From: Nephrocerus scutellatus
Lineage: Eukaryota > Arthropoda > Insecta > Diptera > Pipunculidae
Reading direction: 5' to 3'
Assembly (NCBI GenBank): GCA_947095585.1
Contig: OX352761.1
Span: 80,169,267-80,233,266 of the forward strand
Length of the DNA: 64,000 nt
Part shown: positions 18,810 through 30,337 of the stretch, piece after piece
How the letters are laid out: each line of letters opens with the position of its first letter
Position numbering within the stretch: the stretch's first letter is position 1
Notes under the pieces: generated by a model
Told to the model about the DNA's origin: nothing
What the model saw: the letters and a program-made list of their open reading frames with translations, nothing else
The model's database searches: none
Position numbers and translations under genes: made by a program

Positions 18810-21800
18810 TCCATGCTTGATGAACAATATCTGTGCAAAAGAATCTGTGATGGTGGCTCATGTGCTCCCAAAAATAGTTACAAGTCAACCCAGCAAATTC
18901 TTTGACATAGAATCCTTCCTCCTTCCACTTGCAGATCCCACATTTAACAAACCGGGTCCAATCGACGTTCTGATTGGAGCTGAGTTGTATTCCTCATTTC
19001 TCTCAGTAGGACAGATCAGATTAGGCCAAGCCATGCCCACGTTGCAGAATACAGTATTTGGATGGACAGTCTCCGGAAAAATAGAAGGCAGTCAGGATGT
19101 GAATGCTGTGTGTGGAATATGCAGTGCAGACGTAACACTTGACCACCAAATCGAGAAATTTTGGCAATTAAAGGAATCACAGCCCAACGAAAGACACCTA
19201 ACAGCGTCCGAAAAACAATGTGAGACCAATTTTAACGACACACTTTCAAGAAGTCACGAAGGAAGATTTATTGTAAGGCTACCATTTAGGGACGAGCCAC
19301 ACGAATTGGGCGAATCAAAAGATGTAGCTTTCCAACGATTTATGTCACTTGAACGCAGACTTGCTAATTCGAAGGAACTTAAGATACAAAATGTCGAGTT
19401 CATGCAAGAATACCAACAACTTGGCCACATGGAAGAAGTTAATTTTCACCAGTTGAAAAGACCTTACTATTTTTTGCCACATCATTGTGTAACAAAGGCT
19501 GATAGTACTACAACTAAGTTCAGGGTAGTTTTTGATCGATCAGCAAAAACATCATCCAACGTTTCACTAAATGACATATTATCGACAGGCCCTTCCCTCC
19601 AAGATGACGTTTTCTCGATTCTTCTAAGATTTCACATGCCCAGATACGTGTTTACTGCAGACATAGATAAGATGTATCGACAGATACAAATGCACAACGA
19701 AGATACAAAATATCAACTAATATGGTGGAGAAACAGTCCCAACGATGCTCTTAAATGTTTCAGACAGTAACCTACGGTACAACATCTGCTCCATATCTCG
19801 CTATAAAATTCCTTCAGCGATTGACAGAAGATAATCAGGGCCAATTCCCGTTAGCGTCAAGAGCTATACAGAGAAATACGTATGTTGACGATGTGATGAC
19901 AGGATCCGACAGCATGAGTAAAGCTCTTGAAACACAAACAGAATTACAAAAATTGCTGCAAAGTGCAGGGTTTAAGCTTCGAACAATAACATCGAAGAAC
20001 ATGTCAAAACCATTGGACTGACATGGTTACCAAAATCTGACGATCTCTGAATTAAAACCTCATGGGTCGGAAAGGAAAAGGTAACAAAAAGAATCGCATA
20101 CTCTGACATTGCTCACCTCTTCGATCCTCTTAGCCTTATGGCCCCAGTCGTGGTGACTGCAAAATTATTTTTACAACAACTATGGGAACTAAAATTTGAT
20201 TGGGATGCAGCACTTCCCAAAGAGATGCAAACGAAGTGGACTCGATTTCGAGAAGGGTTAAAAACACTTCACAACATCAAAATACCAAGGCACGTGTTTT
20301 CTCACAAGGTTCCCAAGGATGTGCAATTTCACGTGTTTGCAGATGCATCGGAGAAGGCCTACGGAGAAGCAACTTACGTCAGATCGATAGACAAGGACAA
20401 TATTATTATAGTTCGTTTACTCTGCGCTAAGTCGAGGGTAGCCCCTTCAAAGAAATCAAACATATCGCACCAAGCTACCATTCCTCGCTTAGAACTTTGT
20501 GCTGCTAAGCTTGCTGCTGAGCTGACTCATCGTCTGCAGCCAAATTTGGATATTCAACGCGATAGGATACACCTATGGTCCGATTCAGATATTGTCCTCA
20601 ATTGGATAAACGCATCATTATCAGCCACTCTTCCCACCTTTATTGCCAATCGTGTTTCAACAATACAATAACTTACGATTCCACAGCAATGGCGACACGT
20701 AGGCTCTAAGGACAACCCTGCTGACGTCTTGGCACGTGGAATAGCACCAGATCAACTCCAAAATCACACCCTTTGGCTTTATGGACCAAGATTTTTGCAT
20801 GGATCAGAAACGCTCTGCGAAGAAACCAGAGATACGTGAAGACATCTTCGCATTATCAGCAACTGCTGAAACTCAGGGATCAACAGATTGCGATATTCTA
20901 GGATTTATCAATCATGGAAACTCGTTCAAAAGGGCTCAGCGAATTGTAGCATACATGCTCCGATTCAAAAACATCACTAAACGTCGAATCGAAGGGAACT
21001 AAGAATTCATTCATAAATTGTGATGAACTTCAACAATCATCGAACACGATTATCAAGTTGATACAGAAGCAAGAATTCCAAGATGACATCAATCACATAA
21101 GGCAACATAGTGAGGTTTCAAGGAAAAGTTCACTCTCCAGTCCACACCGTTCCTCAATAACAATGGGATCATCCGAGTCGGCGGACGGCTGGAATCTTCA
21201 GTTTAATCCTACAATGCCAAGCATCCAGTGTTACTGCCTTACTCCCATCCTTTTACAAGACTAATGCTGTTTGACATCCATCAAGCAAAACAACCATGCA
21301 GGACCATAAGCCATACTAGCATTCGCAAGACAAGGATAGTGGCCGACCAAGGGTAAAACAATCGCCCGGTTCATAGTACAAGGATGTGTCAAGTGTTCAA
21401 GAGCAAGACCAAAACTTTTAACTCAATTAATGGGAAATCTTCCTGCTGACAGAGTTCGACCAGCACGACCGTTTGTAAATACAGGCATCGACTTTTGCGG
21501 ACCCATATGGACTCATTACAAAGTCAGGGGAAAACAACCCCAAAAATCATACATATCAGTTTTTTGCTGCTTAGCAACAAAGGCTTGCCACTTAGAGCTA
21601 GTAAGCGATCTCACTTCGCAGGGATTTATTGGTGCGTTGTAGAGATTTATGGCAAGGCGAGAGGTCACTGCAAAAACATTTACTGTGACAATGCAACAAA
21701 CTTTGTGGGAGCCAAAAATCAACTGATGGAACTTAAGCACTTCATAAATTCAACCAAGGAACAAGAACGAATTACCGCAATATGTACGAGCAAGGGATGT

Positions 21801-22181
21801 GACTTTAACTTCATACCTCCACGTTCACCACACTTCGGAGGGCTGTGGGAAGCTGCAGTGAAGTCTGCAAAGCATCTTCTTCAATACACATTGGCATCGG
21901 CTTCGTTAACATATGAAGAACTCGAAACTGCTATAATTGAAGTTGAAGCTATCTTAAATTCACGACCGATAACACCGATGTCAGCATCTCCAAATGACTT
22001 TAACGCTCTGACTCCGGGTCATTTCCTCATTGGAATACCACTCACCAGTAACATTGATAGTCTCGCAACACCTGAACGATCATCACTTCTTACCCGATGG
22101 AAGCTCGTCACCCATGTGAAGAACGAGTTTTGGCGACGTTGGTCAAACGAATACTTAAATCAACTACATCATCGATATTAA
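18810..22181 (+). pseudogene. pol: BEL-2 pol: protease tail, RT, RNase H, integrase
   Basis: The first frame (to 19770) has the BEL block V-L-I-G-A-E-L-Y and the RT start. RT then shows T-A-D-I-D-K-M-Y-R-Q-I and, after a frameshift near 19755, the catalytic Y-V-D-D-V. RNase H follows at about 20320-20700 with F-A-D-A-S-E-K-A-Y-G and L-W-S-D-S-D. Integrase covers about 20880-22181, with G-I-D-F-C-G-P, Y-C-D-N-A-T-N-F and P-P-R-S-P-H-F-G-G-L-W-E carrying the D,D,E residues. Frame breaks are at about 19755, 20021-20137, 20670, 21000-21430 and 21640. The protease active site was lost or displaced by the non-LTR insertion. Confidence 0.88.
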
Positions 22182-22514
22182 TGGAGGGAGAGATGTCAGA
22201 ATATGGAGCCAGGAATGATGGTTATACTTAAATGACCACTAGGACGAATAATCAACACAGTTCAAGGAAGCGATGGGCTTGTTAGAGTAGCGGATGTTCA
22301 AACTGCCACTGGAGTCTTTCGCCGTGCTATTCAAAAACTAGCACCACTTTCGATACAACAATCGTCAGAGGAAGAGAGCATAGCAAACAAAAACCATTTA
22401 AAACGCTATAATGACGAAATCGATACGCCCGATAAATCATCATATACACAAGATCATGCTATTAAAGATCCCAGACCAAGCAAACGGAAGAAAGAGTTAT
22501 CCTATGGATCTGCA

Positions 22515-23989
22515 TTGGTTTCATTGTTTATTGCATGTGCATTCACGATGTTACCCGCAAGTTCGGCAAGTGAAATTGAAACCACCAGATTCACGTCCGG
22601 ACCGGGAATATATTTTGACAATATTGGGACTTCCACGTTAATAACTCACTCAAGGAATTTAGTCACATACTATGAATCGAAACCATACTGGAATTTAGTC
22701 ACATACTATGAATCGAAACCATACTAGAAGGAGCTGAGGACAATTGAAAATAGCACTAGAGTATTGCAATATCTTTGTGACAATACGCAACAAAAAACAC
22801 TATGTACTCGAGTAACAAATTCAATTCAGGCCACATATCAGGAGTTGCTAAAAGATGACATGCTTCTTCAAAACAAACAAACTAAAAAAGAAGCAAACGA
22901 GGTGACTTCAATCTTATTGGCAATATGGCAAGCTCATTATTTGGTGTACTGGACTCGCAATATGCAGAAGAAATGGTGAAAACCATAGAAAAGGTTAAGG
23001 GCAATGAGGATTATTTACTAACCCTCGCCAAAAACCTTACATCAGTAACAGGGTCTGCCATTAACATCATCAGGGAAAATCAGAAAACTCTGGACGAAAG
23101 GCACAGAACATTGCAGCAGCAATTTACTGAAGTGATCAATCGAATAAAGAAGTAAATGAAGCAACGAGCCATCGAAGTAAAAAAACCATTTACCACCCAC
23201 ATATCGCTTACCGGTCAACACCGACAACATACTTGAGTTTTATAGAATAATGGTGACTGAAAGCCGAATAACAAGCAATTATGTGATCATTAAATTCAAA
23301 ATCCTACTAATAACCTCCGCGGATTTTGAACTGTATCGACTTCTCCCGATACCAACAGTCATAAACAACACATTCGTTACAATAGAACCCTCATCGAAGT
23401 TCATAGCTGTTAGCCATCATCATGACCAGTACTACCCGCTTACTGAGCAAGAATTAGCCTCTTGCACCATCGTGGAAAAAACAAGACACCTCTGCACTCA
23501 GATGCACTTGATTTACCACCGTGGTGCGATGACAAGTAGATGCGAAATACATATCCCAAATAAAATGGAGAACCTATCATCATGTCAAATAAAAATAATC
23601 CGAAACAATGCAATTTGGATGCAATACTTACACAACAATCAATGGATATACGCCGTGACTACAAAAACTTCATTAAATGTTGTATGCGACTACCAGGCAT
23701 CACTACTAACTATTGCAGGTTCAGGAATCCTGAAATTACAACCTAGCTGCATCGCCAATAACGACATAACAACCCTACGTGCTCACGGCATTCATCATCA
23801 AAGTATTCACTTATCTATCACAAGATTTAGTGACATACCAAACATAACCATTCAAGAACAAATGGCTATAACAAATCCTATCCAAATGATTGTCCAAGAG
23901 AGCAAATTAAAAACATTATCAGCACGAATGGATTCAAGCCACCTAGAATTACCAAATAATCATCCAACGACATGTTTTGCCTCATAAGT
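22515..23989 (+). pseudogene. env: BEL-2 env-like gene, N-terminal and central parts
   Basis: Opens with a hydrophobic signal-peptide-like stretch ending A-S-S-A-S, then G-P-G-I-Y-F-D-N-I-G, a block shared with the other BEL element here. A 36-bp tandem duplication (about 22655-22726) repeats W-N-L-V-T-Y-Y-E-S-K-P-Y. Helical segments follow to 23155. The part 23250-23987 is a cysteine-containing region that resembles baculovirus F-type envelope proteins, the origin known for roo and errantivirus env. Stops and frameshifts near 22727, 22930 and 23155 destroy it. The copia element at 23990 cuts off the transmembrane end. Confidence 0.75.
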
Positions 23990-24326
23990 TGTTGAATTTT
24001 ATTTTAGTATAATTGCTTTGAATAAAGCATATAGTTAAAATTAATTAATAATACAAACTGATTTTCTTATAGAAAAAGAACGGGTACAACTTTAATGACT
24101 TCAATCCAATTATATTATAAGTTATACTATATTTCGCAGACAATATTATAATAAAAAAGACAACTTTCACCATTTGCTTTTTTCTATATGACTTATTGTG
24201 TGTGTGCAGATACAGTATTGCCAATTTATATAAATAAAATACATTTTTACAATTTGGCAACACTATGCCATCTTAGTTTGTTGTGTTATGTTTTACAGTC
24301 TATTCTAAAAATAATTAATTTCAACA
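23990..24326 (-). repeat. Copia-2 3' LTR
   Basis: 337 bp with palindromic ends TGTTG and CAACA, AT-rich, no coding content. Its last 60 bp recur at 26886-26947 with a few differences. Confidence 0.85.
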
Positions 24327-24576
24327 CTCCTCCTTAATTATTTTACAACGACGTGATTCGAACAACTTTCTATTGAGGGGTTTAGTCAGGATATCAGCAA
24401 GTTGCTTGGAGCTTTCTACGTGTTTGATAGCAACAGTCTTGCGACATGCTCCTGGATGAATTTGCGTGGAATCTCTATATGCTTCTGTCCTTTTGTAGTC
24501 TTCCCCTCGTATGCATTGTGCAGCATGTGTATTGCTGACTGGTAGTCAACAAATAGCGTAACTGGTTCGTCTGACT

Positions 24577-26892
24577 TCAAAATTTCGAGTTCCAGTCCAA
24601 TTGTTTGATCCAGCTAATGTCATCAATCGATGAGACGGCTGCTCTAATTTCTGCTTCTGCTGTTGACGTAGCGACGAGTCGCTGCTTCTGTGTGTACCAA
24701 ATGATTGGTCCTCTTCTCAGTAGTAGAACACCGCACTTGTTGAGCGTCCAGTTACAATGTCTCCACCGTAATCTGAATCTGTGTATGCGACAAGTGTGTC
24801 GTCTCCATTGAATAAAAACCCATAATCTGGAGTTCCCTTCAAATACTGAAATACTTTCATCACCATTTTCCAGTGGCTTTGCATAGCTTTGCCGTTGAAG
24901 CGGCTCAGGTAATTCACTGCGTAGCAGATATCCGGTCGAGATATTGTAGCTAGGTAGAGTAGACTTCCAACTGCTTCTCGATATGGAATTGTAGGTGGTG
25001 CTGGTCTGTCGTTGATTCGATCTTCTTCGTTTGTTACCATTCCTTTCTCCATAGGTGTCGAACTTGAATTGCAAGTGTTGAAATGAAAACGGTTGATTAT
25101 TTTTCTGGTGTATCCAGCTTGATTCACAAAAATTCCATCCTTCTCGATTCTGACTTCCATGCCTAGATACGTGAATTGCTTCTGAACTGACCGTTGGTAG
25201 GTAATTTCAAATTCCAGAATTCCAAATTCCAAATTCCGTCGACGAAAAGAGTTATAATCAAGGTTCTCTTCTTGTTATATTAAATGCATGGGTCATCGTC
25301 GGTGTTCACTTGTCCAAGTTTCTTCTCAAGAAATGCTGACATTTTCTCATTCCATTTTCTCGGTGCTTGCTTTAAACCATATAGGCTTTTCATAAGTTTG
25401 CATACTATATCGGTACCATCTTCGAATCCTTCAGGTTGATACATGTACAAGTTCTCCTCCAAGTCTCCGTGCAAGAAGGCTGTCTTCACATCAAAAGGAG
25501 CAAGTTTCATTTTCTCAGAAGCAGCATGACTGAGAATCAGTCGAATTGAAGCATGGTTTGCTACTGGACTAAAGGTTTCTGAGCAGTTGACTCCTTCTTC
25601 TTGCTCAAAACCTCGTGCTACCAGTCGTGCTTTCATTCTCCCATCAGGTTTTTCTCGTAACACCCAGTGGCAAGTCAAGGGTCGAATTCCTTCAGGACAT
25701 TTTACTAGATTCCATGTTTCCATCTTCTGTAAGGATTCAAATTCTTCTGACATGGCTTTCAACTACTTGGTATCTTTCAACGCTTTGGATATAGAAATAT
25801 CCTGAATTTCTCCTATCATGGCTATGTTGGCGCTACTCCCTCCCCGGAAGTAACCCATGACGTAGTCTGATAGTTTGGCAGGTGACTGAATATTTTGACG
25901 ATTGCGTAGTCCTGGTCTTCTTGGCTGTTCAACTTCTTCTTGGGCTTCATCTTTTTCTTCGTTTCTGTCTTGTCTCAGGCCTATACTGTCTTCATACTCA
26001 TCTTCATCTGATTCAAAGCTATCATCTTCTTCAATACACTTGTTCTCATACTCGTTGTTCACGGCCATTTCAATATCTGTCGGGTTTTGCTTATATTTTT
26101 CTCTTTCCGTAAACATAACATTTTCTGAACTGACAACATCATGCATTTCAGGCAAGTATATTCTGTAGGATGAAGAGTCTATGTCGTATCCAACAAAAAT
26201 AACTTTCATAGACTTCTTGTCAAGCTTGCTTCTTTTGTGCTTGGGAATCAGAACGTAGCAGTCGCATCCGAAGACCTTCAGTTTGTTGATGTTCATCTGT
26301 CGTCCAAACCATAGGTCGACTGGACTTTTTCCTTTGACTGAACTTGTGCCAGTCTGGTTGATCGTGAACACAGACTAGTTCACTGCCTCTGCCCATACAT
26401 TGTCCTTCAGGTTTCGTGCATGAAGTGCTGACCTCGCTGACTCCACAATTGTTCTCATTTCACGTTTCGCTCTTCCGTTCGTTTCTGGGGTGTAAGCGTT
26501 TGAAAAAGTGTGAAAGACACCTAGCTCCTCCAGCAGTGCACGTGTGTTGCCATTCTTGATCTCGGTTCCATTGTCTGATCGTAGAATTTTCACATTTCTT
26601 CCGAATTGATTTTTCACCAGCTTCATGTAGAGGTTCACTTTGGCTGGTGCTTCATCCTTCGTCTTCATAAAATATACTGTTCGGACATGTGAAAGTCATC
26701 CTTGAAAAGCAAAAAGAAAATTTCTCCTCCTAGTGATGGTGTCCCCATCTCTCCCATAACTACATGAACCAGATCCAGTGGTTGGGTAGCAACCTTGTCG
26801 TTCAGTGGGTGAGATACCCGATGTTGCTTCCCATAGATACATCCTTCGCAGACTCTGTCGTTCCAGTCAAAATTTAAGCATAGTGTTGCCAT
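24577..26892 (-). pseudogene. pol: Copia-2 pol remnant: integrase, RT, RNase H
   Basis: Read from 26892: integrase zinc-finger end C-E-G-C-I-Y-G-K-Q-H-R, then the core with L-R-S-D-N-G-T-E-I and N-G-R-A-K-R-E-M (E replaced by K). Next is a long acidic linker in 26371-25763, then RT with H-W-V-L-R-E-K-P-D-G and F-D-V-K-T-A-F-L-H-G-D-L. After a gap of about 50-80 bp near 25250 come the RT thumb and RNase H with A-Y-T-D-S-D-Y-G-G-D and S-T-A-E-A-E. The catalytic Y-V-D-D is missing between the pieces. Several frame breaks confirm an inactive copy. Confidence 0.85.
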
Positions 26893-26947
26893 CTTAGTTT
26901 ATTGTGTTATGTTTTACAGTCTATTGTAAATATAATTAATTTCAACA

Positions 26948-27113
26948 TAAGTTCAGCCGGACTGTTTATGATCCTCGCAGCATGTATCATACTAGCATGG
27001 AAACTGCGGATTTGCAACCAGCGAGCAGCCGAGTATCCTGTTCTCGCACCAAGAGGACCACAAGGACATAATGTAGAATCACCACCTAACCAGATTATTG
27101 AAATACATTCAAT
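26948..27113 (+). pseudogene. env: BEL-2 env, transmembrane end
   Basis: Directly after the TAAGT target copy, one frame reads G-L-F-M-I-L-A-A-C-I-I-L-A-W-K-L-R-I, a single membrane segment followed by basic residues. A short polar tail follows, up to the polypurine tract. This is the expected C-terminal anchor of the env frame. It is one base out of register with the upstream frame, so a frameshift preceded or accompanied decay. Confidence 0.75.
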
Positions 27114-27123
27114 GGGGGCAGGA

Positions 27124-27642
27124 TGTTGACACATATTAGTTATAAGTCAATAACCGCATTTTATACACTTATATTAATAACCTTGAATATTGTTCGTATT
27201 GCAATATTTCTGCACATATTGCACAAGCTCATAATATTCTCTTTTATTTTCTTTATGTACAATCACCTTAGCTGCAATAGCAACAGTCAGCACATCAAAT
27301 AATTCATTTTTTTATTTTCTTTTCCGCGCACTTTCGTGTCATTTAGCTAAGTAAGCAATTTCTTGTAGAGAATTTGATGTATAGAATTTACGTGCACCTT
27401 ACAATTTAGCTATGTAAGCAATTTGTTTATTAGAATTCAATAATTATTTTATGATAATCTAAGCAATTTTTTATCTATAAAAGGTGAATAAAATTTACTG
27501 AATATTCAGATATCGTTTAACTACCAATTGGTGTATTTCATTTTGGGATTCTCCAATATTGATGTACCTAGACTGCACTAGTTAAATTAAATTAGTCACG
27601 GTACAAGAACCATGATCTAAGACAGTAGAAGCACTGTCAACA
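27124..27642 (+). repeat. BEL-2 3' LTR
   Basis: 519 bp, same ends as the 5' LTR, directly preceded by the purine tract gggggcagga (27114-27123), a good polypurine tract. It differs from the 5' LTR by scattered substitutions and by small indels such as an extra gagaatttgatgtat near 27368. It is followed by the GGAGA target repeat. Confidence 0.92.
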
Positions 27643-28570
27643 GGAGATGTTTTATATTTTTTGTTCCCATGCACCGAGTGTGCCATTAAAGAATACGTAT
27701 TGGTTATTTTTGTTTACTTTTGTTTTCATGCAGCAAGTGTGCTGCGATCCCTCACACCACCCTTCCTGGGGAAAAAGGAGAAATCATGACATATCTTGAT
27801 TTCTTCTTTTCCGCGCCACTTCTATAATAAGGGATCTCAAAAAGAATTTTTACAATGAAGTGTTTTAATATATATTTTTTTTAAATGTTATGTTACCTAC
27901 AAACAGTTTTTTTTTTGTGTAGGATTCTTAAATAACTAATTTCTTAAGTTGAATAAATTTAGTAGTTACGAACTCTCTTTTTTTTATTTTTGTTTCTTGT
28001 TTGCTATGAATGAGTATTAGCTTGGTTTTTATTTACGTTGAATAATTATTACTCAATTTTTATTTACTATGGATAATTACAATTTTGTTGTAAGATTTTT
28101 ACTTTGATTAGCCAATGTCTTAATTTTATTTAAATTTAGGTTTATTATTTAATTTTTACTGCAAACAATTAACTTACATTATTTTTATTCAAAAATTTTT
28201 TTTAGAATGGTATTAATAAATGGTCTTGCATAGTATTCATAATGCTTATTAATTACTGGGGCATAGAAGTAATTTGATCTTTATTATTGCGGTCTCTAAA
28301 CCTAGTACTTATTCCTATTCTTATTGCTAATACTTCCTAATGTTTATGATATTAATTCTAAATATACTTATTTCTATCCTATTCTATGGCATGCGCATGC
28401 TCTCCCCTTCTTTTCTTTTTTTTTTGGAAAAAAAAATTATATTTTAGTCTAAACTGAATAAAAATTGTTTTAATATATATACATAAAATTTCTTCAATCG
28501 GTTTTTATGGACCTTCGTTTTCTTTCCCTCGTATTTGATTACGTAGTTTACTCCTTCTTCAGATAACACT
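27643..28570 (-). mobile_element. Host gypsy 3' LTR remainder and 3' UTR
   Basis: Starts with the second GGAGA target copy, so it continues the sequence that ends at 12978. It is AT-rich with no coding frames. A purine tract on the minus strand (gaaaagaaggggagagc, about 28397-28413) could be the polypurine tract that marks the start of the 3' LTR. If so, the LTR would be long (about 1.3 kb in two parts). This edge is a guess because no second U3 copy exists in the window. Confidence 0.5.
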
Positions 28571-29740
28571 TCATATAGGATCCAGTTTTCTTCTATTCTC
28601 ATTTCTTAACAAAACTAAACTACCTACTTCAAAACTAGTTTGTTTACTTCTACCCTTCCTATCGTACTCAGTTTTCCTATGGTTTTTTCTGTCTAGAAGT
28701 GTATCTCTCGTATCACTATGAGCGATTTGTAACTTTTCTCTTAAGTCAATTACGTAATCCTCGTAGTTGTATCTTGGTTCTACATGTCTTGTTAAGTTTG
28801 AAGGTATTGTACATCGTCGACCGAATATACCCTGTTTCTGTATGTACTGTGGTGTTGTAACAAAATACATAATATGGTAACCAAGTACACCAGTCGGTAT
28901 GCTTATCGGATACATAGCTCCTGAGGTATGCTCCGAGAACGTTATGCGAAGTTTCTAACGCGCCTATACTTTCGTGATGGTAGGCTGTAGATTGTAATTG
29001 TTATATTTTCAATAATTTGCACATATCCTTAAAAAATTTTGTTTATAAATTCTGTTCCTTGATCAGAGGATACAGTTTTTGGAACTCCATATCTAAGGAT
29101 GAAACATTCTACTAGACCTTTAGCTACTGTACCAGCTTCCTTATTTTGAATTGGAATAGCTTCCGTGAATTTGGTCAGTTCGTCTTGTAAAGTCAGTAAG
29201 TACCTATATCCATTCACCGATTCGTCTAAATGACCAACTAAGTCCAAATATATTTTGTCGAAACTTGATTCTGCAGTTGAAGTTATTTCCATTGGCTGTT
29301 TCTTGGGTGTAATATGTTTATTCTTCTGACATATTGTACAATGCTTTATATATGTAGCTATGTTGTTCTTCATTCCTGTCCAGAAGTATTTTTGTTTAAT
29401 CGTTTTTATCATGCGGGTTATTCCTGCATGTCCACTTGTTGGTAATATATGATAATCGTTGAGCAATATTTTCTTTTAATGAGGATCGGTAATTTCTATA
29501 CATTTATTTATTAGGTGCACCTTTACATTACTTTTCATAAACATATCTCCTAAGATTTTTTGCAACTCGCGAATATTGTATTCTCGACGGCCGTCTTCGA
29601 GTTTCTTAATTTCTTCTTTTGTAATGTATAATTTATTAATTGATAATGGTCCGCAGATTCGATGCACGTCCCTCGACAACAAATCGCAAAATGATGTCGA
29701 TCGGGCTGTAGGGCCATCCTTGTCCCTTCTCAGGAGTATA
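28571..29740 (-). pseudogene. pol: Host gypsy integrase
   Basis: From 29740 leftward: a frame with the region before the zinc finger (I-T-K-E-E-I-K-K-L-E-D), then G-H-A-G-I-T-R-M-I, C-T-I-C-Q-K-N-K-H (HHCC finger) and L-D-L-V-G, with core residues in Y-L-D-L and S-S-D-Q-G-T-E-F. After a frame break near 29030 the C-terminal part has P-R-Y-N-Y-E-D-Y and L-V-L-L-R-N-E-N-R-R-K-L-D-P-I, a motif typical of mdg1/412 relatives. Breaks are at 29030 and 29470. The frame before 29740 joins that after 37311 across the errantivirus-like insertion. Confidence 0.85.
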
Positions 29741-30141
29741 AGTTAATTTTATACTACAAAGTTTGGTTTAAAAAAAATAACTTTATTTTATTCTCACTAA
29801 GGCAACTGTATTATTATATTATTTAATCAATAGAACTCAATACTATAAATAGTCGACTGAACTTGATATTAAGAGCTTAACTAGGCAACTGAACAATCAT
29901 ACAACTTAAGAGCTAGTATTTATAATGGGAGAAACTGTGTGGACAGATGGGATGCGGATGAAGGCCAGACGCTTGGTCATCAAATGTTCATATGTGATGC
30001 GGATGAAGGCCAGACGCTTGGTCATCAAATGTTTATGTCTGCCGCGGATGTTTACGTCTGCTGCGGATTCAGTTCGGATAATTTGTGGCTGGATACAAAG
30101 TTATTTGATACAAAGTGATGATTAGGTTTCGTTTGTTAACT
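29741..30141 (-). repeat. Errantivirus-like element 3' LTR
   Basis: 401 bp. Contains a 45-bp direct repeat (units from 29951 and 29996, core gatgcggatgaaggccagac) in the U3 part, and the minus-strand TATA box TATAAATA at 29917-29924. The repeat may be an enhancer-like element. Confidence 0.93.
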
Positions 30142-30152
30142 CTTCCCCTCTT
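30142..30152 (-). other. Polypurine tract of the errantivirus-like element
   Basis: AAGAGGGGAAG on the minus strand, abutting the 3' LTR. This is the site where plus-strand DNA synthesis is primed in LTR elements. Confidence 0.85.
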
Positions 30153-30337
30153 AAAAATTTGCGTCCACGCAAATTAACAGAACGGGATATTAAATATGCT
30201 TGTTTGGTGTGGGAGTACTTCCGGGGGCTGGTCTATTGCATTTGAAGTTGACTGCAACTGTATTTGTATCGGTTGCGGGGTGGTGATGTTGGTGTCCGAT
30301 CCTTTCTTATTTTTTAGCTTTAAAAGGACTACTACCG

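Larger units (their letters stand above)
23990..26947 (-). mobile_element. Copia element with 5' part deleted, inserted in BEL-2 (copia-2)
   Basis: The complete LTR at 23990-24326 (TGTTGAATTTT to TTTCAACA) is the 3' LTR of a minus-strand element, preceded on that strand by the purine tract AAGGAGGAG. At the other end only about 60 bp of LTR remain (about 26886-26947). The 5-bp duplication TAAGT flanks both sides (23985-23989 and 26948-26952). Inside are the C-terminal half of integrase, RT and RNase H. The first LTR part, gag, protease and N-terminal integrase are missing, so the deletion happened after insertion. Confidence 0.88.
12979..27642 (+). mobile_element. BEL/Pao element, roo-like, with two nested insertions (BEL-2)
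   Basis: LTRs at 12979-13489 and 27124-27642 begin TGTTGACACATATTAG and end CACTGTCAACA. The 5-bp target duplication GGAGA is present at 12974-12978 and 27643-27647. Between them are gag, pol in the BEL order (protease, RT, RNase H, integrase) and an env frame. A non-LTR element (15388-18655) and a copia element (23990-26947) are inserted. LTRs differ at many positions including indels (roughly 95% alike by eye), and gag, pol and env all carry stops and frameshifts. It is an old, inactive copy. Confidence 0.9.

Noticed and set aside
18656..18810. An additional mobile element between the non-LTR 5' end and BEL-2 pol
   Set aside because: The AT-rich 150 bp could be extra 5' UTR of the non-LTR element or decayed BEL protease region; no ends or repeats define a separate element.
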